Notes: generated from the sequence alone by a model not told the origin. DNA of 64,000 bases from Clarkia xantiana subsp. parviflora (GCA_036873135.1 JAPTYO010000015.1:5788839-5852838), one strand, 5' to 3'. Counted from the first letter of the stretch, positions 33,601 to 44,765 are shown. Translations and numbers: made by a program.

Positions 33601-34516
33601 AATGATCTTCCTTGTGACCTATCTTGCCACAAAAGGTACAATCCCAAGTGGATTTCTCATTGGAAGCATTAGAAGCATTCCAAGTGTTCCAAGGTTTTCC
33701 ATTGCCCCTGCTAACACCATTGTTCCTTCCATTGCCCCTGCCAGCACCATTGCCTTTTCCATTACCCCTGCCAAAACCAAAAGATTGGTTCCTCCCTGTG
33801 TATAAGGCAGTTGCCTCACCAACATCTCCAATGCAACCAGAAATGAACCTTTGGCTCTCTTCTTGAACCAAAACAGAGAAGGCAATGCTAAGGGATGGAA
33901 GTGGTTGCCTCATCAACAAGCTACTTCTAATGTGTCCATAGGAGTCATTCAACCCTAAGAGGAATTCCATTATCTTCTGCTTCTCCTTGTGCTCATTCAC
34001 AATGACAATATCACCAGCACATTGAAGATTCAAATCATCAATAGAAGCAAGAGCATCCCATAGCTGCTTCATCTTGGCAAAGTACTCAGTGATGGAAAGC
34101 ACACCTTGGGATGGTTGATAAATCTCTCTTGTCAATTGAAAGATTTGTGTGCCATCCACCTTGTCAAACATTTCCTTCAAGTCATTCCAAATGGAAACAG
34201 CAGTGGAGTTGTATATCAATCCATTGACCAAATATTTGGCCACAGTGTTCCTTAGCCAAGCTTTGACAATAACATTTGCCCTATCCCACTTCACCCTGTC
34301 TGTGATTGCTACGTTCATCCTTGTAAAGGAGCCATCAATGAACCCCAACTTTTTCTTCACTAACAAGCCTTCTTTGATGGAGGTACTCCAAACATGATAG
34401 TTGGAGGTACCTTGCAATTGAAAAGGAATGAGCATATGGCCAGTTGTATCAGAGGGGTGAATGTAGAGTGAGTCATCTACATTGAACTCTTGAGCCATTT
34501 TGCAAGTTAATAACAT
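30647..34516 (-). CDS. gag-pol: G copia gag-pol polyprotein, main ORF 1289 residues
   Basis: In order: gag with a YIHPSDTTGHM start typical of the plant copia gag_3 family; Gly/Asn-rich segment; CCHC knuckle (CTFCGKIGHKEDHC); protease WIVDSGETNHIT; pre-integrase HHCC region (HKRLSH ... CTICPLAKQ); integrase core with HMDLWGP, TLRSDNGTEF and NGRVERKH as the D, D and E sites; reverse transcriptase with MDVNNAFLQGDL and YVDD. It ends with a frameshift before RNase H. The length is close to complete for copia. The product would form particles, copy RNA and integrate cDNA; this copy lacks in-frame RNase H. The first in-frame Met may be a few residues downstream (MAQEFNVDD). Confidence 0.93.
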   Translation of the reverse strand: MLLTCKMAQEFNVDDSLYIHPSDTTGHMLIPFQLQGTSNYHVWSTSIKEGLLVKKKLGFIDGSFTRMNVAITDRVKWDRANVIVKAWLRNTVAKYLVNGLIYNSTAVSIWNDLKEMFDKVDGTQIFQLTREIYQPSQGVLSITEYFAKMKQLWDALASIDDLNLQCAGDIVIVNEHKEKQKIMEFLLGLNDSYGHIRSSLLMRQPLPSLSIAFSVLVQEESQRFISGCIGDVGEATALYTGRNQSFGFGRGNGKGNGAGRGNGRNNGVSRGNGKPWNTWNASNASNEKSTWDCTFCGKIGHKEDHCYSKHGYPQGAQASKRNWNSANIVDGGANSSVVEHVAARDKRIMHGTAEKRIQNVAAHDDHFDHFPLSFEDVYQVHVNMAGTSSDSMVWIVDSGETNHITHQIDWLHDLRRSDSDHQFFPLPNGHKCKVTHIGSCSFSSGFTLTNILVVPDFKFNLISVSRLPSQLNCKVIFTCDHVLLQGQSGKSMVIGEWNKGLYTLKDVVPSSSRKMAASFIGNKEDVLKWHKRLSHVSETYLNHLDVLGLNKTYGCIKQCTICPLAKQSRFSFPINDSIASRPFDLIHMDLWGPYKVPTFKNNQYFLTIVADYSRATWVYLMKHKSDTFLHIKNFLIMVNNQFATMVNTLRSDNGTEFINSVCKDLLNQFGIHHQTSCVHTPQQNGRVERKHRDILNISRAIRFQASIPLRHWGYCILNACYLLNRLPSSILKFKSPMEVLYGEVSSLQHLRVIGCLCFSTKLNNHDKFSPRAEPCVLMGYSTSQKGYLVMNISNSVFHVSRDVLFHEGIFPFSMSKEALKALIPSCLGAKQSIDEFSTKNSNFFEEDIQVHHPAIGVPIPQPPIVDDAPQPQTLRRSARIAQLHPPPIKKSARIAELQDRATSNATFGMEKYVSYDTLGHQYKCFLTAIDKIKEPSTYKQAIKDPNMIVAMEEIQALQDNNTWDLVELPQGKSSIGCKWVFKIKYNSDGSIERYKARLVAKGFTQVEGTDFNETFSPVVKMDTVRIVLALAAAKSWGLYHMDVNNAFLQGDLTEEVYMDIPQGFDPYKPIDGSPKRVCKLVKSLYGLKQASRQWNIKLTQTLMKNGYKQCASDHSLFSKIQGDDKVFLLIYVDDLLITGSNAKMINQLKCTLQTHFKLKDLGDLRYFLGLEIARSNQGVVINQRKFAMELIEDADLKAARPNETPMEFNVKLTTYEYDKATNSNTDDVLLEDATSYKRLIGKLLYLTMTMPDISFSVQRLSQFVDKPKKSHYDAAIRVINYIKGTQGKV

Positions 34517-35226
34517 ATATGAGCTTGCAAATTTAATACATGGGAAATCTTGAAGAGATCAGCTAAAAAACTCCTCAAGCAATTCGAAGAAACCAGCTAG
34601 CACAAAAGACAAAACTAGCACACAATTCTTGTTATGAGTAGGACAAAATCCAACTCACAATTCGTATTATCCGTACAAATCTGCAACAAATTTTGCAAGA
34701 ACAAGCCTTGCAAGCCACCAGGAATGAAGAACAATCAAGCCTCCATGATTGAAGGATCAGAAATCTTCAATTTCAAAGCACAATTCTTCAAGAACAAGCA
34801 AGAACTCCTCAGACGAGCAAGTAGTCTCAAATCCTTAACACGCAATGATTCCAGATGACACCAAGTATCAAGCTCAGCTAAAACAAGATGAATATCCACC
34901 AAAAATTCCAGGAAAACAACTCAAATCCCAGAAACCACCAAGAAGAATCACGCAAATGGCAGCTCAAAGCTCAAAACAAGTAGAACTAGTCAATCTAGTA
35001 CCAAGGCCTTGTAGCAATCCTTAGACTATGCTCAGCTCTACTAACGTGATTGAGATATGAAAATGTGACTTACACAACATCCATTCCTGAACAAGAAATG
35101 GTAAATCCAATCTGAATTGAGCAACCAAGAAGCATATCCAAGCAAACCCACACTGAATCAAGTTGGAAATCCAAGCAAATGGTGAAGAAAGTTAGGTTTC
35201 TTCATCCACAAGAATACGCCGTCATT
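34517..35226. other. G leader
   Basis: Untranslated region between the G PBS and the gag start. AT-rich; no gene recognised. Confidence 0.6.
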
Positions 35227-35243
35227 CCCATGCTATGATACCA
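35227..35243 (-). other. G primer-binding site
   Basis: Minus strand TGGTATCATAGCATGGG, directly at the LTR end. It is the initiator tRNA-Met type with one mismatch in the usual TGGTATCAGAGC core. Confidence 0.8.
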
Positions 35244-35456
35244 TATAAATGGATAAAACTTCATTGATTAACTAGGTATTACAATGCAGGAGATACAATA
35301 TATATAGACACAAAACAAGGCCTACCAACTAGGATTAGAAACTAAGTACCAAGAAGGGTGCATAATATGGTGCATACACCATGACATTCGTGTATGCACC
35401 ATCTAAACATAATGTTACAAGATGTAATGCACCATGGCATCATATATACTTCTATA
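35244..35456 (-). repeat. G 5' LTR
   Basis: 213 bp, TATA...TATA termini on either strand, followed by target duplication CAAGC. Pairs with 29904-30116. Confidence 0.95.
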
Positions 35457-35461
35457 CAAGC

Positions 35462-36330
35462 TCTTCCAATGTCTCAGCTGGACGCTTTGACATTTTCTCA
35501 GCGAGCGAGTATCCCTTCCTTCCAAGGTTTCTTAAGAAAGCGCACACTATCTCTCCTTCCGATTATTGCCTCCAAGGCCTTTGCTGTGAGACCTATGATT
35601 GGGATGTCTTCATTGATGACAGGTCTTCTCCATCCAGCATTGCGATGGATGTAAGCATTGTTTTGACTTGTTCCTTGGAGGGACACTTCCTTGTACTGCT
35701 GCTGCGAGCGGGTACGTGGAGGTTGTCTCCTTGCTTCTTCTGGATGCTGCATACTTCCGTACGGAGTGTATAAGCGTGCTGGCTCCTGTCTTGGTTGCTG
35801 GTACTGGAATGTACCTTCTCTTTATTGGCCTCATCCTCCTTGTTGTTGTGACTCTTGTCGTCTGGTGTCGTGCGACACTGCTCTTGCCAGGGCGGCTTGG
35901 CCGTTGACCGGTGGTGGAGGTGGTGGTGGCGGAACAAATCCTTGGTTTCTCAGAGTCTCTCTAACGCTATCAGTTCTTCAAGAGCTGCCATCATGGCGTG
36001 TGTGACTGGTGGCGCTGGGTTGGCACCTCCTTCCTGTTGCTGAACACCCTCAGCTGGCATCCCGTAAGGGAACTCTTCATGCCTCCTTGGCTCGAATCCT
36101 GGCGGTTGTGCTACGCGCGGTGTGGTCTGGACTTCTGGGTCGTGCTGTGCGGCAGGCACACTCCTTGCTGGCACGGAGGAAGCATTGAACGCTGCTTCGG
36201 GGATGTGCGAAGGTCCAGGCTGACTTCTCATCGGTTTCCTGGCTGTGGTATCAGCTTTCCTTGGGCGACCGGGGCCTCTCTTTTTCTCCCGTCGGTTGAC
36301 ATCGTCCGGAGGAGGTTGATCGGTTGCCAT
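35462..36330 (-). pseudogene. gag: F gag, 5' part
   Basis: The ATG at 36330 lies in the same CTATGG context after the PBS as A1 and B. It encodes a basic, Pro-rich N-terminus (RREKKRGPGRPRK, an AT-hook-like GRPRK), then Gln/Arg-rich sequence in shifting frames. Just before the G insertion it has the end of the capsid (NLGRKGYSLAEKM), aligning with A1 near residue 420. Most of the capsid core is missing, so a deletion preceded decay. It joins 29898 once G is removed. Confidence 0.75.
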
Positions 36331-36365
36331 AGCTTGTGGTGCAATGTAGCTTGTCGTTTGAATCT

Positions 36366-36379
36366 CGCGGACGGCGCCA
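36366..36379 (-). other. F primer-binding site
   Basis: Minus strand TGGCGCCGTCCGCG, two bases inside the 5' LTR. Same type as A1, B and D with one difference after the first ten bases. Confidence 0.8.
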
Positions 36380-36381
36380 AG

Positions 36382-37163
36382 TATTGCGTCCAAATCCAAC
36401 CGGGTAGTCAGACTCTTCGGCACTTCAGGTATGGGGACACATCGGGTGTCGGAAGCGGATTGTTTGATGATGGCAAGGGGCCGTTGTCCGGTGCGCGGTT
36501 GACGGTTGACGGTTGTCGGCTGTACGCGGTTGACGGCTGTCATTTGACGGTTGACGGTTGACAGCTGGGCAAGCTTGTCGGTAAGGTAAGTTTATCTCCT
36601 TCGCACGACTTCTCCTACACACGGGACAATAACCAGCACGGAGAGCGGAGGTTGGTGCTGGTTGAGCCCTCTCCGATGCTTAAATAAGAGTCTAGAGAGA
36701 GAAAATCCTAGAGAGAGGTCAAAGCTTCTAGGACAAATCTCTTGAGAATGTATCAAAATGGGTGGCCAAGGTCTCCTATTTATAGGCAACCTTAGAACCG
36801 AACCCGGTTTTTGTGCGGTTCGACGCCGGTTTAAAGGAAAGTAAGAACTATCGTCTGGTTTGTTTAAGTTTGGCCTAGGAGAACTCTTTTACTCAGTGTT
36901 CGGACGATAAAAAAAGATGCGCGCGGTACCCATTAGTAGTCCGGACCATGTAGGATTCGACATCTGGCGTGGTTCGGACTACCTAGGGCAATCCTGACCT
37001 CCGATTTGCCTTAGGGCAATTCGGAGGTTCCGATCCGGACGCATACGTGCGTCCGGACCGTTTTGTTACTCGGGTATTTTTTTTTCGGATCCGTTTGTGG
37101 TTGTCGACATGTTTGCGAAGTACGGAATGTAAATACGAACTCGAATTGGGCAGATATACATCA
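36382..37163 (-). repeat. F 5' LTR
   Basis: 782 bp, matching 12194-12968. Its inner end reads TATTGCG on the plus strand instead of TGTTGCG, one substitution in the terminal CA. TATA box (minus) at 36777-36784; hairpin arms at 36631-36639 and 36655-36663. Confidence 0.93.
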
Positions 37164-39470
37164 TATGGTTTGGTCGATAATTACGGCTTGATATGATAAT
37201 TTGCTAAGTGTAGTAGAATTATATATGCATGCGTAAATTGTCGGATATTTTCAAAATAAAAAGGGCATTGGGAAAGCCAAGATCGAGTATGCGTATTTTC
37301 TAAAATATTCCCGTCCCGGTAATTTGCGATAGAATAACCGTTTTCAAAAGACCGATCTATTGGATTGAAGACGACGATAGTGTGAACTCTTTCACGGGCC
37401 CCCTTCCCTTTTTTTACTGGGGGTCGGTTTGGTCTAGATGACTGAAGGATCACTATTTGTCGTATTCCATCTTAGTAGATAATCTGATGTTTGCAATTCT
37501 TTTTCAAAATGTTATTGTCTTCCCGATTTGCATAATCATCAATGTGTGAGTTGGCTGAATTAGTGCGGTTCGATATTACTCGCAATCTTGATGGTATGAA
37601 TTATGATGAAATAAAAGGGAGTGTGTGTTGAACTCTCTACTACAATTCCGAAAAGTAGAGAGGAAAACTACGGATGAATATAGTAAACTGTATGATTTGG
37701 ACAATGAGAAATGAATGTGACAATTTGTTTCCCCAAGAATGGAAGTAGGTTCTTTGATGATCTGAAAGCGTATATGGTGATATATTCGACCTTGGTAAAA
37801 ATGGGTTGAAGAAGACTTCAATTGAAACCAGACAAGTTATAGCTTAGTATCCCTTGGCATCCGCCTCGGTGGAAGCAAAGATGCAAACGCTAGAAATGTT
37901 TCGGTTGAATGTGATGGTCTTCTCTCTTTTCATGGATGTTGGCGTAAAACCCGCATCGGATCTTCAGGATGAAAGGTCAACATGGAAAGGATGTATATGG
38001 TTGTCTGATATTGACAGGACTCAATAACCTTGAGCCTAATCAAGTACAGTAACCACAGCAGTAAAAGGGAAACCTTATCTGCTCACCATAGTGAGTTCGA
38101 AAGAACTGAACCATGATCCACATAGCAAGAAGAGAACTGGACCAAATAGGTCCTATACGATAATCTGGTGGGTTAAACCCCGTTGATAAAGTGCGTCTCA
38201 AATACGCCTCGTAGGTCATGTGTATGAAGTTGTAAAATGTTTTATACGGACACAGATCATTTGAAGTGATTCACTCGTGAATTTACTCAGACGAGATGTT
38301 CAACATGACTCAAAGTTCTTGACTATATGCGCGACAATCATAGATCAAATATGCAAAATTCAGATCAAGAACTATACCATTGTCATTTATCGTTCGTTGT
38401 TCATTACTAATATTTTGGTTACTTTGAGATTCGGAGTTATTGAATAAAGTAATTGTTGCTCGATTCGAAACTCAATTTTCTTATCAATTTAACGTCTCGG
38501 TTAAACGAGAATGATCCGAAAATACAAATTATAAACCTACGGGTTAGAACCAAAATTTCGGCCAGGTAAAAGTGGTCGAATAAAACGAAACGATTCACAT
38601 ACTCCGTCATCTCAGTCAGGACAACTGAACTGAATAAACCCATCGATTACGTAGCTAGATCGAAAGATTTAGTATTTCTTATTTGTTAGTACTCCATTGA
38701 ATGTAATTTCTGATATGATTAATATGTTCGAAACTGATTGGATTAAATTGATTTGAATTTGGAAATGAAACGATTTAAACCACGGGTTAAACCTGGTTTT
38801 AGGCGCCACACGCGAGTGTACCTCGAGAGACGGAACACATTGTTTCAAAGTACGAATTTAATGATGAAATGTTTTAATGAATGAATGCTGAATTTTCGTT
38901 TGTTACCACTTTGGAATAATTCATTGATTACTTATACAAAAGTAAGAGGTACGCTTTAAAAGCTACCACAAACTAGTATAGTATCAACCGTTGCATAGGC
39001 GAAAGCTCAATGCACAGTTCAAGAGGTGAATAAGTCTCTGAATGAGTTAACAAACAAAAGGAAGTAGTCAGTAAAATGACTCTCCCACTATACGCCTTGA
39101 ACGATAAGTCTGGCGAGACATTCATTTTCAATAAAACACTTCACGAAGCATAGTTTAAAATTACATAATGTTAGAGTTCAACAAATCACGTTCCCTAGGG
39201 GATGAAGAACTGTTGACTCACATAAATGTAATACTATGTTCCAAGTAAATCGGTAGAGACACGTTGCCATAATTAGCTAAAAGGGAATGATATGGGTTAC
39301 ACCTTATCATCATGCGACATTAATTTGCGCATTAAACAATGTATTTGGATAAAGAGTATCAACCACACTTGGGTAATACATGTTTAAATTAGCTTGAAAT
39401 TATGGTGCCGTGGTCGAACATGAAACATTACAAAGCATGAGGACGAAATTCCAACACTTAGAATACAGAC
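37164..39470 (+). other. C1 internal region, decayed gag/integrase part
   Basis: 37164-37500 matches the C2 fragment at 43765-44067, so it is still leader. Beyond this the sequence should hold gag and integrase, but I find no reliable motif; stops are frequent in all frames. Confidence 0.5.
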
Positions 39471-39479
39471 GAAGTCTTG

Positions 39480-41598
39480 ATCGACATAGAACAGGGTGAC
39501 GATGATTCCCAGGTCCCACTTACTTCGAGTGGGAGATTTGACACAGAACAATTGAATGAAATGGTAAATGACGATGGAGACATTGTCATAATAAATCCAG
39601 TGGGAGGGCTCCCCCCCCCCCCCCCCCCCCCCCCAATACTCAAATTACTAACGCTGCTAATGCGAATCAAGTAGAACCTGAGAATCACGTTGCTAAACCG
39701 ACAGATGAGAATCCAATAATGACACAACTACCCATTGTTCCCAGTGGGAGAGGATTGACCAACTCGGTTCCAGGTCCTAGTGATCAAGAAATTAATCGCA
39801 GAGGTAGAATCCCGAGACCGACAGGACGTTGAAGGAAAGTTGTTAGTCAAGGTTCAAGCACTACCATTATTCCCAGTGGGAGTGATGCTCTGATAAGAAG
39901 CATTATTCCGAGTGGGAGTACCGATCAGACTCAAGATGGGACTAACGAGCCTAGACAAAGTCAAAGGCAACGAACTTCTCCCAAGAAGTATCCCATCGAG
40001 AGAGGTGAATTACTCACTCTAAAATCTGTTGATGAACTGGTAACGATTAAGAAAGCAATGAAAGGACTTCAAGCGAAGGAATGAAGGAAAGCAATGGAGG
40101 AAGAGATCGCCTCAATGAAAGCCAATTCGGTATGGTCTTTAGTTGATTTACCTGCTAAACGCAGAGCTATAGGGGCGAAGTGCATTTTGAAGCTCAAACT
40201 CAATGCTGATGGAGACGTTGAGCGATACAAAGCCCGACTTGTTGCGAAAGGATATACCCAGCTGCACGGAGTGGAATTCGATGAAACATACTCACCGACT
40301 ATGCGTTACACCACGGTCAGGGCCATCCTAGCCCTCGTTGCATGCCTCGATCTCAAGCTGCACCAAATGGATGTTAAGACCGCATTCCTCCACGGAAACC
40401 TAGAGGAAGAGATCTATATGGAGTAGCCGGAGGGTTTCATTACTCCTGGCAACGAAAAAAGAGTTTGTAAACTCCAAATATCTATCTACGGTCTTAAACA
40501 ATCGTCTCGACAATGGTATCGCAGGTTCCACGAGGAAATCGTTGGAAACGGATTCGTGAACCTCCATGAAGATTCCTGCGTATACACTAAGATCTCCGGG
40601 TCTAAGTACGTCATCTTAACCTTATACGTGGATGACATACTCATTGCTGCAAACGATGTGAGTTTCATGAAACAGTCGAAGTCCTGGTTGGCATCAGTAT
40701 TCGAGATGAAAGACGTCGGAGAGGCTACGTACATCTTAGACATTAAAATCGGCAGAGATCGTGCCGCCCGGAGATTATGTCTATCTCATGAGTCTTATAG
40801 CAATAAATTGTTAAAGAGATTCAGAATGGTGGACGCCAAACCCGTGGAGACGCCGGTTGTACTCGGGTGTGCGCTGTCAAAACGTGATAGCCTGAAGAAC
40901 CAGCTGGAGCGTGAACAGATGAGGAATGCAGTGTATTTGAGCATGGTGGGAAGCCTCATGTACGCCATGCTCTGCACTCGTCCGGACATCTGTTACGCCG
41001 TGGGCCTAGTAGCAAGATTCCAGTCAGACCCTAGCTATCAACATTTAAAGGCCGTAAAACGAATCATACATTATCTGAATGGTATTGCCGACTACGTACT
41101 ATGCTATGAGGCAGGAAGATAGAATTGACCGGTTTCAGTGACGCCGACCATGGTGGCGATCCGGATGATCGTAAGTCCACCACAGGAGGGGTATTCCTCC
41201 TTGCTAATGCCTCCATTTCATGGACGAGTAAGAAGCAATCATGTGTCGTAATGTCTACGGTGGAATTAGAACTCGTTGCTCTCTCGAAAAACTCACAGGA
41301 AGCGGTCTGGCTGAAAAGGCTTCTTACTACATTGCTAGGCAATGACAAAGAGAGTAAGCCTGTGAAGGTATACTCCGACAATCAGGCAGCCATTGCGGTA
41401 GTTAAGAATCCAAAGTACCATAGTAGGACTAAGCACATTGATGTGAAATATAATTATGCTAATTCTGTAGTGGAATACAATATAATCACTTTAGAATACT
41501 TGTTCAGTGACAAAATGGTGGCGGACCCACTGACTAAACCTTTACGCAGAGAGACTTTTGAAAAACACGTAAAACTGCTTGGATTGCGTATGATTTAA
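39480..41598 (+). pseudogene. pol: C1 copia pol remnant: reverse transcriptase and RNase H
   Basis: 39480-40080 is a Ser/Gly/Pro-rich linker with a run of 24 C at 39611-39634. From 40094: W..V.LP, CILKLKLNADG, ERYKARLVAKGYTQ, MDVKTAFLHGNLEEEIYME, a stop at 40424-40426, then YGLKQSSRQWY and LYVDDILIAAND (YVDD catalytic site), ending near 41115 at stops and a frameshift. RNase H follows at 41125-41598 (FSDADHGGD, SDNQAAI, HIDVKYN, DPLTKPL). The motif style is Tork/Angela-like. Non-functional. Confidence 0.88.
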
Positions 41599-42710
41599 TA
41601 AGTGGCTTGTATCAGTGATAACATTTTGATTATTGAAATTATATTTTTATTGAATAAAGTAATGAAAATTTGAGTACATGATTTATCGACATCATGCTGA
41701 TTAATAACATCGGATTTTACGCTCTATAAGCTGAGTCGTAGGAGGATGTAAAAGTCTTCCGTTAAAATTATGTCGAATGTGGGCCTTGCCTCGTCACACA
41801 GGAACGGTCGTCTTGTACGTGAGGGGGACCTCTACCATATCAAGATCGGCTAAGAACCAGAGGGATAAACCTGGTTACACGAAAACAATCACTTGGTCTC
41901 GGTAAAACGCGACTTGATCTTCGTTTTTGTAAATCACCGCGTTTGACTCCGTCCGTCATATTCCACATTCAGGGCCAGATGAAAGATTCTGCGGTAGCAT
42001 CATTGACATATCCCACCCCTGACTTGTTCAGGTATGCTATCGACGCGTACTTCATACTGCGCGTGCCATGTTCGACCACGGGGTCATGCTCGGTTGTGAT
42101 AGCTAGGATCCTCGTGATTCATATGGGCGCAAATTTCTTCACCTTGAGTGTGTGATTGATCCCGGGTGCCCTATGTAGAGGCGCCCAAAGTATCCTCACG
42201 GACTCGGAACTCATACCTAAGGTCAGGCTCAATATCCGCTTCCCGACGTACGAGCGTAGTGCCAAAGAAAAAGGCCAAGTGACCACGCCTTTGGAAACCG
42301 GTTGGGTTTGACTAAGGGTATGAGGGATGGGGATGGTCAAGTTCACATGTAATTCACCGACTCTTGTATTCACTAGGTGGCCACCAACTGGATATTAGTT
42401 GAAGGTTGTGAATACTTGTACGGATGCCTTGGAGAAGTATTCCTATGTGGAAACTAGGCAATTGGAGAATTACTGTTGACCAAGGATACAATGCGATACG
42501 ATTAATGTTTGATTAACAGGTTGATTGACGACAGGGAATCAATGTTCCGCGGGCGCTACAACACTCCTAACAGATGAGTAGCATGATGCCCGTCGTATCC
42601 ACCGGTCGCACAGCAAACCTCGTATGAACTGTTCGGAAGCAGGGGCAAGATCGGAAGATGGAAATATTGATGCGATTCGGACAACGATTCCCATTCCGGC
42701 AAGTGGGAGC
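41599..42710 (+). other. C1 3' untranslated region and polypurine tract
   Basis: No gene seen. The last ten bases, AAGTGGGAGC (42701-42710), are the polypurine tract directly before the 3' LTR. The same GTGGGAG motif recurs in the linker at 39530-39920. Confidence 0.65.
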
Positions 42711-43319
42711 TGTTAGCATAAGGTGTAAGGGCGCAGTAAATGGTAGCCCTTTATATATGTATATGTTACCCGAGACAATTGGGTAAATGTCACATTTGGG
42801 TAATTGGGCCTGACCCAAATTCCAATTGACATGAGAGGCCCAAAATTGGGCCTCCCTTATACATGTGGCTGGCCGAATTAATGAAAGGAGGGGTGAAGTG
42901 GACTTTTGTCCACTTTACTCCTCCTATATAAAGGGAGTATTAGGAGAATTTTCAGAAGTGATAATCAACTCTCCCTTAGAGTGAATTAGAGTGATATTCC
43001 CTCCTCCCCTTCTGTATAGTTCGGCCAAACCTCCAAGAACACCCAAGGTGTGCCAAATTTCTTTCTAAGCAATCACTCCGAAGATCCGTCCCCGCTGAAG
43101 AACTGATCAGAGCATTTGCTGTGGAGACACACTTCGTGGGACTTCTTGATTAAGAACTTGCACGAGGTTCCGTCCGGTGGATCGTGAACTCCCTCCACAA
43201 AGTCCTTGGGCAAATGAATCATCTAAAAGGTATGTGTGAATTCTTCCGCTGCGTAAATATGATTACTAGCATATACATGATTTTAGTGTTTCCTAGTATT
43301 ACGTCCCCGTAATCCAACA
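42711..43319 (+). repeat. C1 3' LTR, complete
   Basis: 609 bp, TGTTAGCA...AATCCAACA. TATA box TATATAAA at 42925-42932. It aligns with 9912-10468. Confidence 0.93.
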
Positions 43320-44067
43320 TAATGGGCTGAATTGCAATTGTTTATTATTCGAGATATATTTATGCATGATTAAAACTATCGTCTTGACTATGTCAAGCTA
43401 GCTGGATAATGCATGTTGGAGCCGGAGCCATGTTTAAATATATGGTTTGCGCACTAGGATAGACATGTTGTGATTGTTGAAATTGCCTAGGATTCATGTC
43501 TAGAACGTTGCGTGATTGAATATAAGCATGAATTGCAAATCAGCCCCTAATGTTTTAAATTATTTTAAAATCGAAAACCAGTCGCCAAATATATATGAAT
43601 GATGTGGATGTTGCATGTTTGACATGTATGCCTGAATGTTGAGGATGTAGCCGCATGCGATAATTTACTTGGAAGGTAGAATTATGTATGCTAGCATGAG
43701 TTCCTCGGAACATTAGATGCATGACGCGTAAGCATGAGGTGTGGTTTCTATGATGAATGTTACTTGCATATGATGATTAACTTGGGTGGTAGAATTGTGT
43801 ATGCATGAGTAAATTCATCGGAAAATTTTTCAAAATAAAAAGGGCATTGGGAAAGCCAAGATTGGGTAGGCTTGTTTTAAAATTCTCGTTCAATTAATTT
43901 GCGATTAAAACCATTTTAAGAGACTGGTCTAATGGATTGAAGACGACGATAATGTGAACTCTTTCACAGCCATATTCCACTGGTTTACTGGTGGTCGGTT
44001 GGTTTAGATGACTGAGGAATCGTTATTTGTCGTATTCCATCTTAATAGATATCTGATGTATGCAATT
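43320..44067 (+). mobile_element. C2 fragment: leader of an older copia copy
   Basis: The sequence aligns with C1 leader DNA, first with 11767-12193 and then with 37164-37500, and continues without a break where F interrupts C1. It is therefore the host into which C1 inserted. D interrupts it at 44068. Confidence 0.8.
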
Positions 44068-44764
44068 TGATGGGTTCGACTACAGCCGTCAGGCCCTTTA
44101 ACGGCGAGGAAACGGCAAACAGGCCCACCTGGCCCAAAATGAAGGTCAAGATGACTTAGGAGAAGGGTCCCGACGAAGGGAGTCCCGACGAAGCAAGGTC
44201 CCGACAGAGTCGGTCCCGACGGTTGAGCTAGAAGCTCCCGATGAGAAGCCTTTTAGTAGGCCCCGATGATGAATCCCTGAGAATGATTGGCCCTGTCACG
44301 ATGACGAGGGGCCCCGAGCGGTGACACAAAGAGATAACTCTGGAGTCCCCGACGGGAGTCGGGACTCGTTATCAGAGGATAAGGCCAAGATATGCGGGGC
44401 GTGGCCGAGATACGCGGAACGTGGTTAAGATACATGGAGCGTGGCCGAGATACGCGGGGCATGGCTGAGATACGCGAGATCACGTCCGAGATATGCGGGA
44501 TACGGCCTAACCACCCCTAACGGTTCGCCAGGTACCTGAGGCATCTCTTTGCCTATAAAAGGGCAGGAGATCACCTCAGAAAGACTTACGTTGAGTTCAA
44601 TACACTCTGAGATTATTACTTGCCAGTCATACGAAATACTCATTTAAGCATCGGAGAGGGATTCTGGGTCACCGCCCGGTGTATCCCCTCTTGCAGGATT
44701 GCGTGGAGCAAAGGAGCTAGGATCGCCGTCAAAGTCCGTACCGGAGTTCCACCGTGATCCAACA
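44068..44764 (+). repeat. D 5' LTR
   Basis: 697 bp, TGATGGGTTCG...GATCCAACA. About six copies of a 22-bp GAGATACGCGG-type unit at 44384-44505 in U3; TATAAAA at 44554-44560; GCATCGGAGAGGG; short hairpin CACCG-CC-CGGTG (44670-44681); TTGCAGG. It matches E 53818-54515 in reverse. Confidence 0.95.
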
Positions 44765-44765
44765 T

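Larger units (their letters stand above)
29904..35456 (-). mobile_element. Element G: Ty1/copia, Retrofit/Ale-like, LTRs with TA...TA ends
   Basis: Flanked by CAAGC on both sides (29899-29903 and 35457-35461). Two 213-bp LTRs differ at about eight positions (about 4%). On the minus strand the order is 5' LTR (35456-35244), PBS, leader, gag-pol, polypurine tract (30127-30117), 3' LTR (30116-29904). The LTRs start TATAGAAG and end CATTTATA, not TG...CA. The coding region is nearly intact but frameshifted in RNase H. It interrupts F gag. Confidence 0.93.
12194..37163 (-). mobile_element. Element F: Tat-like polymerase-less retrotransposon, hosts B and G
   Basis: The 5-bp duplication TATGG flanks it on both sides (12189-12193 and 37164-37168), and both LTRs are complete. 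It reads on the minus strand: 5' LTR 37163-36382, PBS, gag with protease and a second gag-like part (interrupted by G), repeat-rich spacer, antisense aORF (plus strand, interrupted by B), spacer, polypurine tract, 3' LTR. As in A1 there is no reverse transcriptase or integrase. Gag and aORF carry frameshifts and stops, so this copy is dead. Own length without B and G is about 10.7 kb. Confidence 0.9.
9912..43319 (+). mobile_element. Element C1: old Ty1/copia element, split by A1 and F
   Basis: The 5' LTR remainder is 9912-10468, the PBS 10470-10482, internal sequence 10483-12193 and 37164-42710, and the 3' LTR 42711-43319. F occupies 12194-37163. The two LTRs align over their length, but the first 51 bp of the 5' LTR are on the far side of A1. 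The reverse transcriptase remnant resembles the Tork/Angela group of copia elements. The element is decayed: gag and integrase are not recognisable and pol has stops. Sequence right of 43319 matches C1's own leader, so C1 sits inside another copy (C2). Confidence 0.85.

Noticed and set aside
37500..39470. Small open frames in the C1 interior
   Set aside because: No gag or integrase motif could be matched; lengths are what decayed AT-rich DNA gives by chance.
41943..42818. Open frames in the C1 3' region
   Set aside because: Noncoding zone between the pol end and polypurine tract, no motifs, not seen elsewhere.
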